Assembly: GCA_937907165.1 (NCBI GenBank)
Contig: CALCUH010000139.1
Location: 1 to 7,717, forward strand
DNA: 7,717 bases
Reading direction: 5' to 3'
Source of the DNA: an uncultured Bacteroidales bacterium
GTDB lineage: Bacteria; Bacteroidota; Bacteroidia; Bacteroidales; Paludibacteraceae
Shown here: positions 1 to 5,751 of the stretch, piece after piece
Layout: each line of letters starts with the position of its first letter
How positions within the stretch are numbered: position 1 is the stretch's first letter
The notes under the pieces: generated by a model
Told to the model about the DNA's origin: nothing
Databases searched by the model: none
What the model saw: only the letters and a program-made list of their open reading frames with translations
Position numbers and translations under genes: made by a program

Positions 1-131
1 CAAGCAGAAGAAGGCGTGATTGGTTAGCTTTTACAATAGATGGGCTGTAAAGATCTCTGAAGACTATGTCGTCAGGCTACTTAAATAAGGTAGGTCCATT
101 TGAATATAGTTTTCCCTTGAATGAAAAGGAT
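1..131. other. Left edge with no supportable gene
   Basis: All three plus-strand frames meet a stop early (stops at 17-19, 25-27 and 48-50), so a gene entering from the left could only contribute its last few codons here. On the minus strand the only ATG (complement of 97-99) opens a frame of 11 codons. A short plus-strand stretch at 20-88 would read as a plausible protein tail (ending ISEDYVVRLLK), but a stop lies just before it at 17-19 and there is no ATG, so it could be a decayed remnant or chance. No tRNA, repeat or promoter of the local type was seen. Confidence 0.3.
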
Positions 132-170
132 AAAAAATAAGCGGGGATTTTCCGAATGGAAATCCCCGCT
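132..170 (-). terminator. Intrinsic terminator of the lipoprotein gene
   Basis: AGCGGGGATTT(T)CC at 140-153 pairs with GGAAATCCCCGCT at 158-170 around a four-base loop, giving a 13-bp GC-rich stem with one bulged base. Read on the minus strand, the hairpin is followed by a U-rich tract including six Us (137 to 132). The plus-strand side lacks a U tract, so it serves the minus-strand gene that ends at 212, 41 bases upstream. Confidence 0.8.
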
Positions 171-211
171 TATCCTTACATTAAGGAGTCTGTTGCTTAA
201 TTTTTATTTTG

Positions 212-868
212 TTATTTGAGAGTAATCGTAGGTAAGATGTCAAAACAATCTTGTAGACTCGATTCGACGTTGGCGTCGTCCACCTTGATTGCGGCGCCAT
301 AAAGTGTTTGGTTGTAGTACATGAAGTAGACGTATTCGTATCCGCTTTCTACCATAGCTCCTCTTTTGGCGATATAATAGGAAGCTTTATAATCTTTGGA
401 ACCGATTATTGTGTCTTTGATGTCTCCGATTTCAGTGTAATAGACGCCTTTGTAAGCGTCATGCATATCCTTTTTGAAATTGCTCACATATTCCGCACTC
501 TCTTCTTCGTTGTTGATCGGAGTGAGGAATCTTCTGAAATATATCGTTGTGAGATAGGCGACCGAACTGTCTATCGGATTGCTGACACTATCTTTCAAAA
601 GGGATGCGCATACCGCATTGTATCTGTAGTTGTCGAAATAGTGGTTCGGGTCTGTTGGCATGGTGTCCATGAAATCGTTCGTCCATTCTCCCACTGGGAA
701 TATGGCTGTGATTCCATATTTGTCGTTCAGCATGACGTGTGTGGAATCCTTCAACTCTGTAGGGTCCCCTTTTAATTGATCATCATCATCGTCCTTCTTG
801 CAAGAAAAGAAGAATGTGCTCGCCAACGCTAAAAATAGAATCGCTTTTTTTGAAATGTGAATTTCCAT
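212..868 (-). CDS. Surface-type lipoprotein of unknown function
   Basis: Predicted 218-residue exported lipoprotein; I do not recognise the family. The N-terminus has two lysines (7-8), a hydrophobic stretch (about 9-21) and a lipobox ending FFFSC, so Cys23 would be lipidated after signal peptidase II cleavage. The mature protein starts C-K-K followed by five Asp, which resembles the Lys-plus-acidic lipoprotein export signal described in Bacteroidota (Capnocytophaga) and suggests display on the outer face of the outer membrane. The rest (about 40-218) is a soluble domain rich in Tyr, Asp and Ser, with no catalytic motif that I can name. I chose the ATG at 868 because it gives a normal signal peptide and has AAGGGG 8 bases upstream; the frame can extend to a TTG at 901 but that adds an unlikely leader. 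It lies 89 bases downstream of tRNA-Leu on the same strand, with no TAnnTTTG promoter in between. Confidence 0.85.
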   Translation of the reverse strand: MEIHISKKAILFLALASTFFFSCKKDDDDDQLKGDPTELKDSTHVMLNDKYGITAIFPVGEWTNDFMDTMPTDPNHYFDNYRYNAVCASLLKDSVSNPIDSSVAYLTTIYFRRFLTPINNEEESAEYVSNFKKDMHDAYKGVYYTEIGDIKDTIIGSKDYKASYYIAKRGAMVESGYEYVYFMYYNQTLYGAAIKVDDANVESSLQDCFDILPTITLK

Positions 869-957
869 GTGATATCCCCTTATTATATATGATTTTGACA
901 ATCTTTGTTTCGATATAATCCGAACGACTGGTTTTTATCGTTCTTCAGGTTTAAGAG

Positions 958-1041
958 TGCCCAAGATGAGATTCGAACTCACACGCCGAAACCGGCACTA
1001 CCCCCTCAAAGTAGCGTGTCTACCAATTCCACCACCTGGGC
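958..1041 (-). tRNA. tRNA-Leu (anticodon GAG)
   Basis: On the minus strand an 84-base cloverleaf: acceptor GCCCAGG pairs with CTTGGGC; the anticodon stem CTACT/GGTAG encloses loop TTGAGGG with GAG at 1007-1005; there is a long variable arm (CCG/CGG stem) as expected for leucine; the T arm GTGAG-TTCGAAT-CTCAT is intact; and the discriminator is A. It decodes CUC and CUU. CCA is not encoded. Its first base directly follows the U tract of a hairpin at 1042-1069, and it has no promoter of its own, so it is probably transcribed from the tRNA-Gly promoter. Confidence 0.97.
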
Positions 1042-1069
1042 AAAAAAACGACAGACCAAAGGGTCTGTC
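1042..1069 (-). terminator. Terminator-like hairpin between tRNA-Gly and tRNA-Leu
   Basis: A perfect 8-bp stem GACAGACC/GGTCTGTC (1050-1057 with 1062-1069) with a four-base loop. On the minus strand it is followed by G and then seven Us (1048 to 1042). It lies 9 bases after the tRNA-Gly 3' end and touches the first base of tRNA-Leu. In form it is an intrinsic terminator; in position it must be partial, or act as a processing or attenuation element, if tRNA-Leu shares the upstream promoter. Confidence 0.75.
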
Positions 1070-1078
1070 TGAGAGTTG

Positions 1079-1151
<73 letters not shown>

Positions 1152-1184
1152 AATCTTCTGCAATATTGTTTCTCAATTGCGATG

Positions 1185-1214
1185 CAAAGATACTGCTTTT
1201 TTTGTTCAATACAA
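1185..1214 (-). promoter_or_regulatory. Bacteroidota-type promoter of the tRNA-Gly/tRNA-Leu unit
   Basis: On the minus strand TTG (1214-1212) is followed after 19 bases by TATCTTTG (1192-1185), which fits the Bacteroidota housekeeping pattern (-33 TTTG/TTG, -7 TAnnTTTG). The start of transcription would fall near 1178, giving a leader of about 27 bases before tRNA-Gly. Confidence 0.8.
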
Positions 1215-1244
1215 GACTTTGCGTGACTTTTTTTGCAAAAAAGT

Positions 1245-1274
1245 AAAAAATAATCTTTATCTTGTTGAAGATTA
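1245..1274 (-). terminator. Probable weak terminator of nspC
   Basis: TAATCTT at 1251-1257 pairs with AAGATTA at 1268-1274 (7 bp, ten-base loop). On the minus strand this stem starts at the nspC stop codon and is followed by six Us (1250 to 1245). The stem has only one G-C pair, so termination is probably inefficient. A second A/T inverted repeat (ACTTT...AAAGT) follows at 1226-1244. Confidence 0.4.
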
Positions 1275-2411
1275 AGACATTCTATTCTTGTAATCTTCGT
1301 AGCCGAACTTTTTCAGAACTTTCATTTCGCCCTCTTTCGTCCACAAAACGAGGGAAGGGTGGGAGACTCCGTTGAACATTGTGGTCTTAACGGTGGTGTA
1401 ATGGATCATGTCCATGAATATGATGCGTTCCCCAATTTTCAGTTCGTGGTCGAAAGACCAGCTTCCTACGAAATCGCCTGAGAGGCAGCTGTTGCCCCCC
1501 ATACGATAGGTCGGTTTTCCCTCCTGTTCGTCTGTCGCACCGAGAATGGCTGGTTTATAAGGCATCTCCAGACAATCCGGCATGTGGCAGGCGAAGGAGA
1601 CGTTCAGCACAGCCGTCTTGATTCCGTGGTTCTCCACGATATCTACGACGCTAGCCACCAGTTCGCCCGTTTGCCAAGCAAAGGCGCTTCCCGGTTCCAA
1701 TATGACATTGAGCCACGGGTATCTGCTTTTGAAATCCTTGAGGATTTTGATGAGGTGCTCCGTGTCGTAATCCTTCCTTGTCATAAGATGTCCCCCTCCG
1801 AAGTTCACCCATTTCACCTGCGGAAGGTATTTGCTGAATTTCTGTTCGAAAGCCGCCATCAATTTCTCGAATTCATATGACGAGGATTCGCAAAGGGCGT
1901 GGCAGTGCAGACCCTCTATTCCTTCTGGTAGTTTGTCTCCGAAAAGATCGCTGGTCACACCAAGTCTTGAGCCCGGTGCGCAAGGGTTGTAAATCTCCGT
2001 CTCGACTTGCGAAAATTCGGGGTTCACTCGAATGCCGCAGGAGATGTGTCGGTCCATTGCTTCGATTTGCGCTTTTCTGCGCTGGTACTGCTGGATGGAG
2101 TTGAAGGTGATGTGGCTGCTGTAGGAAGCGATTTCAGAAAACTCCTCGTCGGTGTAGGCGGGTGAGTAGGTGTGCGCCAAGTTGCCCATCTCTTCGTAAG
2201 CCAGACGAGCTTCCGAGAGGGAACTGGCGGTGGAGAACTGAATGTACTCCCTCACGATGGGAAACGCTTTCCATAGTGCGAAGGCTTTGAAGGCGAGTAT
2301 GATGTCCACGCCCGCTCTCTCTTTCACCGATTTGATTAACTCTAAATTTTTTCTCAGTCTCGTCTCGTCCATCACATAGGAAGGAGACGGTATTTTGTTG
2401 TAATCTATCAT
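1272..2411 (-). CDS. nspC: Carboxynorspermidine / carboxyspermidine decarboxylase
   Basis: PLP-dependent decarboxylase (fold type III, alanine-racemase-like barrel) that removes CO2 from carboxynorspermidine or carboxyspermidine to give norspermidine or spermidine in the cytosol. It is the second step after carboxy(nor)spermidine dehydrogenase, whose gene is not in this window. The length of 379 residues is normal. Visible features: the PLP lysine K42 in ILAFKAFALW; the glycine-rich phosphate loop NFGGGHL (203-209); EPGSAF (239-244); and the C-terminal GGNSCLSGD (305-313), with Cys309 in the place of the conserved active-site cysteine of this decarboxylase superfamily. NspC-specific stretches include LHCHALCES (168-176) and FACHMPDC (273-280). 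The start at ATG 2411 lies 8 residues before the conserved SPSYV. It is a single gene, divergent from gltX, with a possible promoter at 2552-2559 and therefore a leader of about 135-140 bases. Whether spermidine or norspermidine is the product cannot be told from sequence. Confidence 0.93.
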   Translation of the reverse strand: MIDYNKIPSPSYVMDETRLRKNLELIKSVKERAGVDIILAFKAFALWKAFPIVREYIQFSTASSLSEARLAYEEMGNLAHTYSPAYTDEEFSEIASYSSHITFNSIQQYQRRKAQIEAMDRHISCGIRVNPEFSQVETEIYNPCAPGSRLGVTSDLFGDKLPEGIEGLHCHALCESSSYEFEKLMAAFEQKFSKYLPQVKWVNFGGGHLMTRKDYDTEHLIKILKDFKSRYPWLNVILEPGSAFAWQTGELVASVVDIVENHGIKTAVLNVSFACHMPDCLEMPYKPAILGATDEQEGKPTYRMGGNSCLSGDFVGSWSFDHELKIGERIIFMDMIHYTTVKTTMFNGVSHPSLVLWTKEGEMKVLKKFGYEDYKNRMS

Positions 2412-2551
2412 CTTAATATTAATAATCTATCTGTTTGACCTTCGAAATTTGTCTCTTCCCCCGAAAAGCTTACTCGCTGTCGAATCGAGGAATTTGTTAT
2501 TTCTAACACTATTTCCAAGGTATTCAAGCTTTAGTTCTCTGTTTGACTCAC

Positions 2552-2559
2552 CAAAAGTA
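2552..2559 (-). promoter_or_regulatory. Possible -7 element of the nspC promoter
   Basis: TACTTTTG on the minus strand matches TAnnTTTG and is the only such match between the two divergent genes on this strand. No TTG is seen at the expected -33 distance, so the call is tentative. If it is used, the nspC leader is about 135-140 bases. Confidence 0.45.
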
Positions 2560-2602
2560 TATATTTTCTGAATGATATGCCTAATTATCTTTTACTATTT
2601 TG

Positions 2603-2610
2603 TAACTTTG
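2603..2610 (+). promoter_or_regulatory. -7 element of the gltX-waaA promoter
   Basis: TAACTTTG followed by C matches the Bacteroidota -7 consensus TAnnTTTG, 25 bases before the gltX ATG. The -33 region lacks a clear TTTG. Transcription would start near 2616, leaving a leader of about 20 bases, which argues against the in-frame TTG at 2621 as the start codon. Confidence 0.65.
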
Positions 2611-2635
2611 CGCACTCAATTTGATTATCTTAAAT

Positions 2636-4156
2636 ATGGCAGAAAGAAAAGTTCGTGTGCGTTTCGCACCTAGTCCGACAGGTCCCTTGCACATTGGTGG
2701 TGTGAGAACTTGCCTATATAATTATTTGTTCGCTAAGAAAAATGGCGGTGAATTGTTGTTGAGAATCGAGGATACGGATTCCCAGCGTTTCGTTCCCGGA
2801 GCTGAAGATTATATCATCGAAGCTTTCAAATGGTTGGGCATCACTTTCGACGAGGGTGTCGGTGTGGGAGGTCCTAACGGTCCTTACCGCCAGAGCGAAC
2901 GCCGCGAAATCTATAAGATATATGTGAAACAACTCATCGAAAGCGGTCACGCTTACTACGCTTTCGATACGCCGGAGGAGTTGGAGGCGAAGCGTAATGC
3001 GATTCCTAACTTCCAATATGATTCCCACACCCGTATGCAGGGTGTAAACTCTTTGACGTTGAGCGCCGATGAAGTGAACCGCCGTATCGCGGCTGGTGAG
3101 AAATATGTGGTTCGTATCAAGGTTGAGCCTGATGAGGACGTCGAAGTGGATGATTTGGTCCGCGGTAAGGTGGTTATCAATTCCAATATTTTGGATGATA
3201 AGGTGCTTTATAAGGCGGCTGACGAATTGCCTACTTATCACTTGGCGAATATCGTGGACGACCATCTGATGGAGATCACTCACGTCATCCGCGGTGAGGA
3301 GTGGTTGCCTTCCGCTCCGCTTCATGTACTTTTGTACCGTTATCTTGGTTGGGCTGACACAATGCCTCGTTTCGCTCATTTGCCTCTGCTTTTGAAGCCT
3401 GAGGGAAATGGTAAGCTGAGTAAACGTGACGGTGATAAGCTCGGATTCCCTGTCTTCCCGCTTTTGTGGAAGGATCCGAAGACGGGCGATATCTCTTCGG
3501 GATATCGCGAGTCCGGCTATTTGCCTGAGGCTGTGGTTAATTTCTTGGCTCTTTTGGGCTGGAACCCGGGTAACGATCAGGAGGTGTTCTCTATGGATGA
3601 GTTGATTCAATTGTTCTCTATCGATCGTATCAGCAAGTCTGGCGCCCGTTTCAACTTCGAAAAGTGTAAGTGGTTTAACCACGAATATCTCCAGAAGAGA
3701 TCTGATGAGGAGGTCGCTCGTATGTTCGAACCTATCTTGAAGGATAAGGGTGTTCAATGTCCTTTCGATAAATTGGTTTATATAGTCTCTTTGGTGAAGG
3801 AGAGAATCACTTTCCCTTCCGAACTTTGGGATCAGACCGATTTCTTCTTCCAAGCTCCTACCGCTTACGACGAGAAGTCTTTGAAGAAGAGATGGAAAGA
3901 GGAGAGCCCTCAATGCTTGCGTGAGTTGGTTGAGGTGCTGAAGGGCATCGACGATTTCTCCAAGGTGGTCGAGAACGAACAGCTTGTCTTGGATTGGGTC
4001 GCTTCCAAGGGTTATAACCTAGGCACTGTGATGAACTCTTTCCGTATCACGTTGGTCGGTGCGGCTAAGGGTCCTCATATTTTTAATATCATCGATATTA
4101 TCGGAAAGGATGAGACCATCGCTCGTGTGAACAGAGCTTTGGAGGTTATAAAATAA
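2636..4156 (+). CDS. gltX: Glutamate--tRNA ligase (GluRS)
   Basis: Class I aminoacyl-tRNA synthetase that charges tRNA-Glu with glutamate in the cytosol. It has 506 residues, within the bacterial range. The catalytic Rossmann domain carries the HIGH motif as PSPTGPLHIGG (12-22), RIEDTD (43-48), the YHLANIVDDHLM segment (201-212) and VIRGEEW (217-223). The KMSKS equivalent is GKLSKRDGD (259-267). It is followed by an insertion (about 270-295) that I associate with Bacteroidota GluRS, and then a helical anticodon-binding domain (about 340-506). The Cys residues of the zinc site known in E. coli GluRS are absent: the matching region reads HAYYAFDTPEELE (105-117). The frame is open from TTG 2621, but ATG 2636 matches the family's N-terminus. 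It is first in an operon with waaA, 5 bases apart. Whether it also charges tRNA-Gln is not visible. Confidence 0.98.
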   Translation: MAERKVRVRFAPSPTGPLHIGGVRTCLYNYLFAKKNGGELLLRIEDTDSQRFVPGAEDYIIEAFKWLGITFDEGVGVGGPNGPYRQSERREIYKIYVKQLIESGHAYYAFDTPEELEAKRNAIPNFQYDSHTRMQGVNSLTLSADEVNRRIAAGEKYVVRIKVEPDEDVEVDDLVRGKVVINSNILDDKVLYKAADELPTYHLANIVDDHLMEITHVIRGEEWLPSAPLHVLLYRYLGWADTMPRFAHLPLLLKPEGNGKLSKRDGDKLGFPVFPLLWKDPKTGDISSGYRESGYLPEAVVNFLALLGWNPGNDQEVFSMDELIQLFSIDRISKSGARFNFEKCKWFNHEYLQKRSDEEVARMFEPILKDKGVQCPFDKLVYIVSLVKERITFPSELWDQTDFFFQAPTAYDEKSLKKRWKEESPQCLRELVEVLKGIDDFSKVVENEQLVLDWVASKGYNLGTVMNSFRITLVGAAKGPHIFNIIDIIGKDETIARVNRALEVIK

Positions 4157-4161
4157 TTGAA

Positions 4162-5394
4162 ATGAAAATTTTTTATGATTTAGGGCTGCTCATATACCAG
4201 TTTGGTGTGTGGGTGGCTTCTTTTTGGAACGAAAAGGCTTCCAAATTTAAGGAAGGCAGACACGGATTATTCGAACTATTAGAGGAAAAAGTTGAAAAGG
4301 ACGGCAAGTATGTATGGGTACATGCGGCGTCTTTGGGAGAATTTGAACAGGGTCGTCCTATCATCGAGAAAATAAGACGTATCAACCCTGATTATAAAAT
4401 CATCCTCACATTCTTTTCTCCTTCGGGGTATGAGGTGAGGAAAAATTATGATGGGGCGGACATCGTTTGTTATATGCCGCTCGATACGTCATGGAACGCC
4501 AAAAGGTTCCTTGATATCGTCAATCCATCTTGTGCGATTTTCGTGAAATATGAGTTCTGGATGAACTATATTTCAGGTCTGAAGAAGAGAAATGTGCCTA
4601 CTTATATCGTTTCCGCTATCTTCCGTCCGGAACAGGTTTTCTTTAAATGGTATGGCGGTTGGTATCGCAATATTCTTCATTGTTTCAATCATCTTTTCGT
4701 GCAGAATCAAAAGTCGTTGGATTTGCTCGCTTCGATAGGTGTCCATAACGCTACTCTGACGGGCGACACTCGCTTCGACCGTGTGGCCGATATCGCCGCT
4801 CAGTCTAAGAATTTACCTATCGTCACCGCTTTCAAAGGTGACGCAAAGGTGATTGTGGCGGGAAGTTCGTGGCCGAAGGACGAGGATATTATTTGCGCAT
4901 ATTTCAATGAACATCCTGAGGTGAAGATGATTTTGGCTCCGCATGAGATTCATCAGGCTCATTTGGATAGCATCGTTTCCAAGTTGAAACGTCCTTATTT
5001 GTTTTATAAGGATGCTGACGAGGAATCTGCCGCTAAGGCTGATTGTTTGATCATCAACTGCTTCGGTTTGCTCTCTTCTATTTATAAATATGGTGAAGTG
5101 GCTTATATCGGCGGCGGTTTCGGTGTCGGTATCCATAACACGTTGGAGGCTGCCGTCTATGGTATGCCTGTCTTGTTCGGTCCGAATTATACTCGTTTCC
5201 AAGAGGCTGTCGATATGGTGGAGCGTGGCGCTGCTTTCCCTATCACCAATGCGGAGGAGTATTACTCGCTGATGAGCGATTTGTTGAAGGATGGCTCAGC
5301 ATCTTTGCAAAACGCTTCTGAACGTGCTGCGGCTTATGTGAGCGAAAAGTGCGGCGCTACGGATAAAATAGTGAAGGAGATTTTCCGAAATTAA
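4162..5394 (+). CDS. waaA: 3-deoxy-D-manno-octulosonic acid (Kdo) transferase
   Basis: Glycosyltransferase (GT-B fold, family GT30; also called KdtA) that transfers Kdo from CMP-Kdo to the lipid A precursor on the cytoplasmic face of the inner membrane. It has 410 residues, close to the usual 410-430. An N-terminal hydrophobic helix (about 4-22) probably anchors it to the membrane. HAASLGEFEQ (54-63) holds the conserved catalytic Glu60. The N-lobe continues with FFSPSGYEV (84-92), FVKYEFW (127-133) and LTGDTRFDR (199-207). The C-lobe has VAGSSWPKDE (232-241), LAPHEIH (258-264) and GGGFGVGIHNTLEAAVYG (317-334), the CMP-Kdo binding segment. It starts 5 bases after gltX, so it is cotranscribed and probably translationally coupled. 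Whether it adds one or more Kdo units cannot be inferred by eye. Confidence 0.95.
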   Translation: MKIFYDLGLLIYQFGVWVASFWNEKASKFKEGRHGLFELLEEKVEKDGKYVWVHAASLGEFEQGRPIIEKIRRINPDYKIILTFFSPSGYEVRKNYDGADIVCYMPLDTSWNAKRFLDIVNPSCAIFVKYEFWMNYISGLKKRNVPTYIVSAIFRPEQVFFKWYGGWYRNILHCFNHLFVQNQKSLDLLASIGVHNATLTGDTRFDRVADIAAQSKNLPIVTAFKGDAKVIVAGSSWPKDEDIICAYFNEHPEVKMILAPHEIHQAHLDSIVSKLKRPYLFYKDADEESAAKADCLIINCFGLLSSIYKYGEVAYIGGGFGVGIHNTLEAAVYGMPVLFGPNYTRFQEAVDMVERGAAFPITNAEEYYSLMSDLLKDGSASLQNASERAAAYVSEKCGATDKIVKEIFRN

Positions 5395-5475
5395 TGTTAG
5401 AAATGCTTCGATGTGCCCGAAAAAGCCTAAAAAGCGTTTTTGTTTTTGCTCCATTGACATTAAAAGGGAAATCGT

Positions 5476-5498
5476 AATTGTTTAAATAGTAAACGATT
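5476..5498 (+). terminator. Possible weak terminator after waaA
   Basis: AATTGTTTA (5476-5484) pairs with TAAACGATT (5490-5498), 9 bp with one G-U pair and a five-base loop, 81 bases after the waaA stop. The following bases are only moderately U-rich (ATGATTTTGTT), so it may equally be a simple stem. The rest of the 5395-5552 spacer is AT-rich and holds nothing else that I can name. Confidence 0.3.
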
Positions 5499-5552
5499 AT
5501 GATTTTGTTAAAAAAAATAGTTGTTTTGGAGTGAAAAACATGGGCGTCGCTC

Positions 5553-5583
5553 TTGCATGATTCGCAAATATATACTACATTTG
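5553..5583 (+). promoter_or_regulatory. Bacteroidota-type promoter of tRNA-Ser
   Basis: TTG (5553-5555), 20 bases, then TACATTTG (5576-5583) followed by C, fits the Bacteroidota -33/-7 pattern. Transcription would begin near 5590. The short leader contains AAACC/GGTTT (5591-5595 with 5602-5606), which could form a small hairpin directly against the tRNA 5' end. This may be the only promoter for mltG as well. Confidence 0.8.
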
Positions 5584-5606
5584 CAATGCAAAACCGAAAG
5601 GGGTTT

Positions 5607-5693
5607 GGTGAGATGGGTGAGTGGCTGAAACCACCAGTTTGCTAAACTGACGTACGGGTTTCCGTACCGGGGGTTCGAATCCCCCTCTCACCG
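5607..5693 (+). tRNA. tRNA-Ser (anticodon GCU)
   Basis: An 87-base cloverleaf: acceptor GGTGAGA pairs with TCTCACC; the anticodon loop TTGCTAA has GCT at 5641-5643 (decodes AGC and AGU). The anticodon stem CCAGT/ACTGA has a C-A mismatch at its outermost pair. A long variable arm, GTACGG/CCGTAC, is typical of serine. The T arm GGGGG-TTCGAAT-CCCCC is perfect and the discriminator is G. CCA is not encoded. Confidence 0.97.
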
Positions 5694-5706
5694 CAATTTA
5701 AATAAT

Positions 5707-5738
5707 GTTAGTTCGTTTTACGAGCTAACTTTTTTTTT
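5707..5738 (+). terminator. Strong intrinsic terminator between tRNA-Ser and mltG
   Basis: GTTAGTTCG (5707-5715) pairs with CGAGCTAAC (5721-5729), 9 bp with one U-G pair and loop TTTTA, followed directly by nine Ts (5730-5738). It begins 14 bases after the tRNA and ends 13 bases before the mltG ATG, so it also lies in any transcript that runs into mltG. Confidence 0.9.
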
Positions 5739-5751
5739 ATATGGATGTGCC

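Noticed and set aside
20..88. A plus-strand stretch translating to a plausible protein C-terminus
   Set aside because: A stop precedes it at 17-19 and no ATG exists. Without the sequence left of the window it cannot be told whether this is a frameshifted gene end or chance.
308..775. A 155-codon plus-strand frame opposite the lipoprotein gene
   Set aside because: The minus-strand frame has a complete signal peptide with lipobox and a matching downstream terminator; the plus-strand frame has no such support.
869..901. An earlier TTG start for the lipoprotein gene
   Set aside because: It would add 11 residues before an otherwise normal signal peptide; the ATG at 868 has a purine-rich AAGGGG at a suitable distance.
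1226..1244. A/T-only inverted repeat (ACTTT...AAAGT) between nspC and the tRNA-Gly promoter
   Set aside because: It consists of homopolymer T and A runs around GC; such runs pair by composition alone, so I do not call a separate terminator or operator here.
2714..3913. A 399-codon open frame on the strand opposite gltX
   Set aside because: It lies entirely within gltX, which has all its family motifs. The antisense product has no recognisable domain or signal, and the long frame follows from gltX codon bias.
5403..5477. A 24-codon ATG frame after waaA
   Set aside because: No promoter, ribosome site or conserved-looking content; it is short enough to be chance in a spacer.
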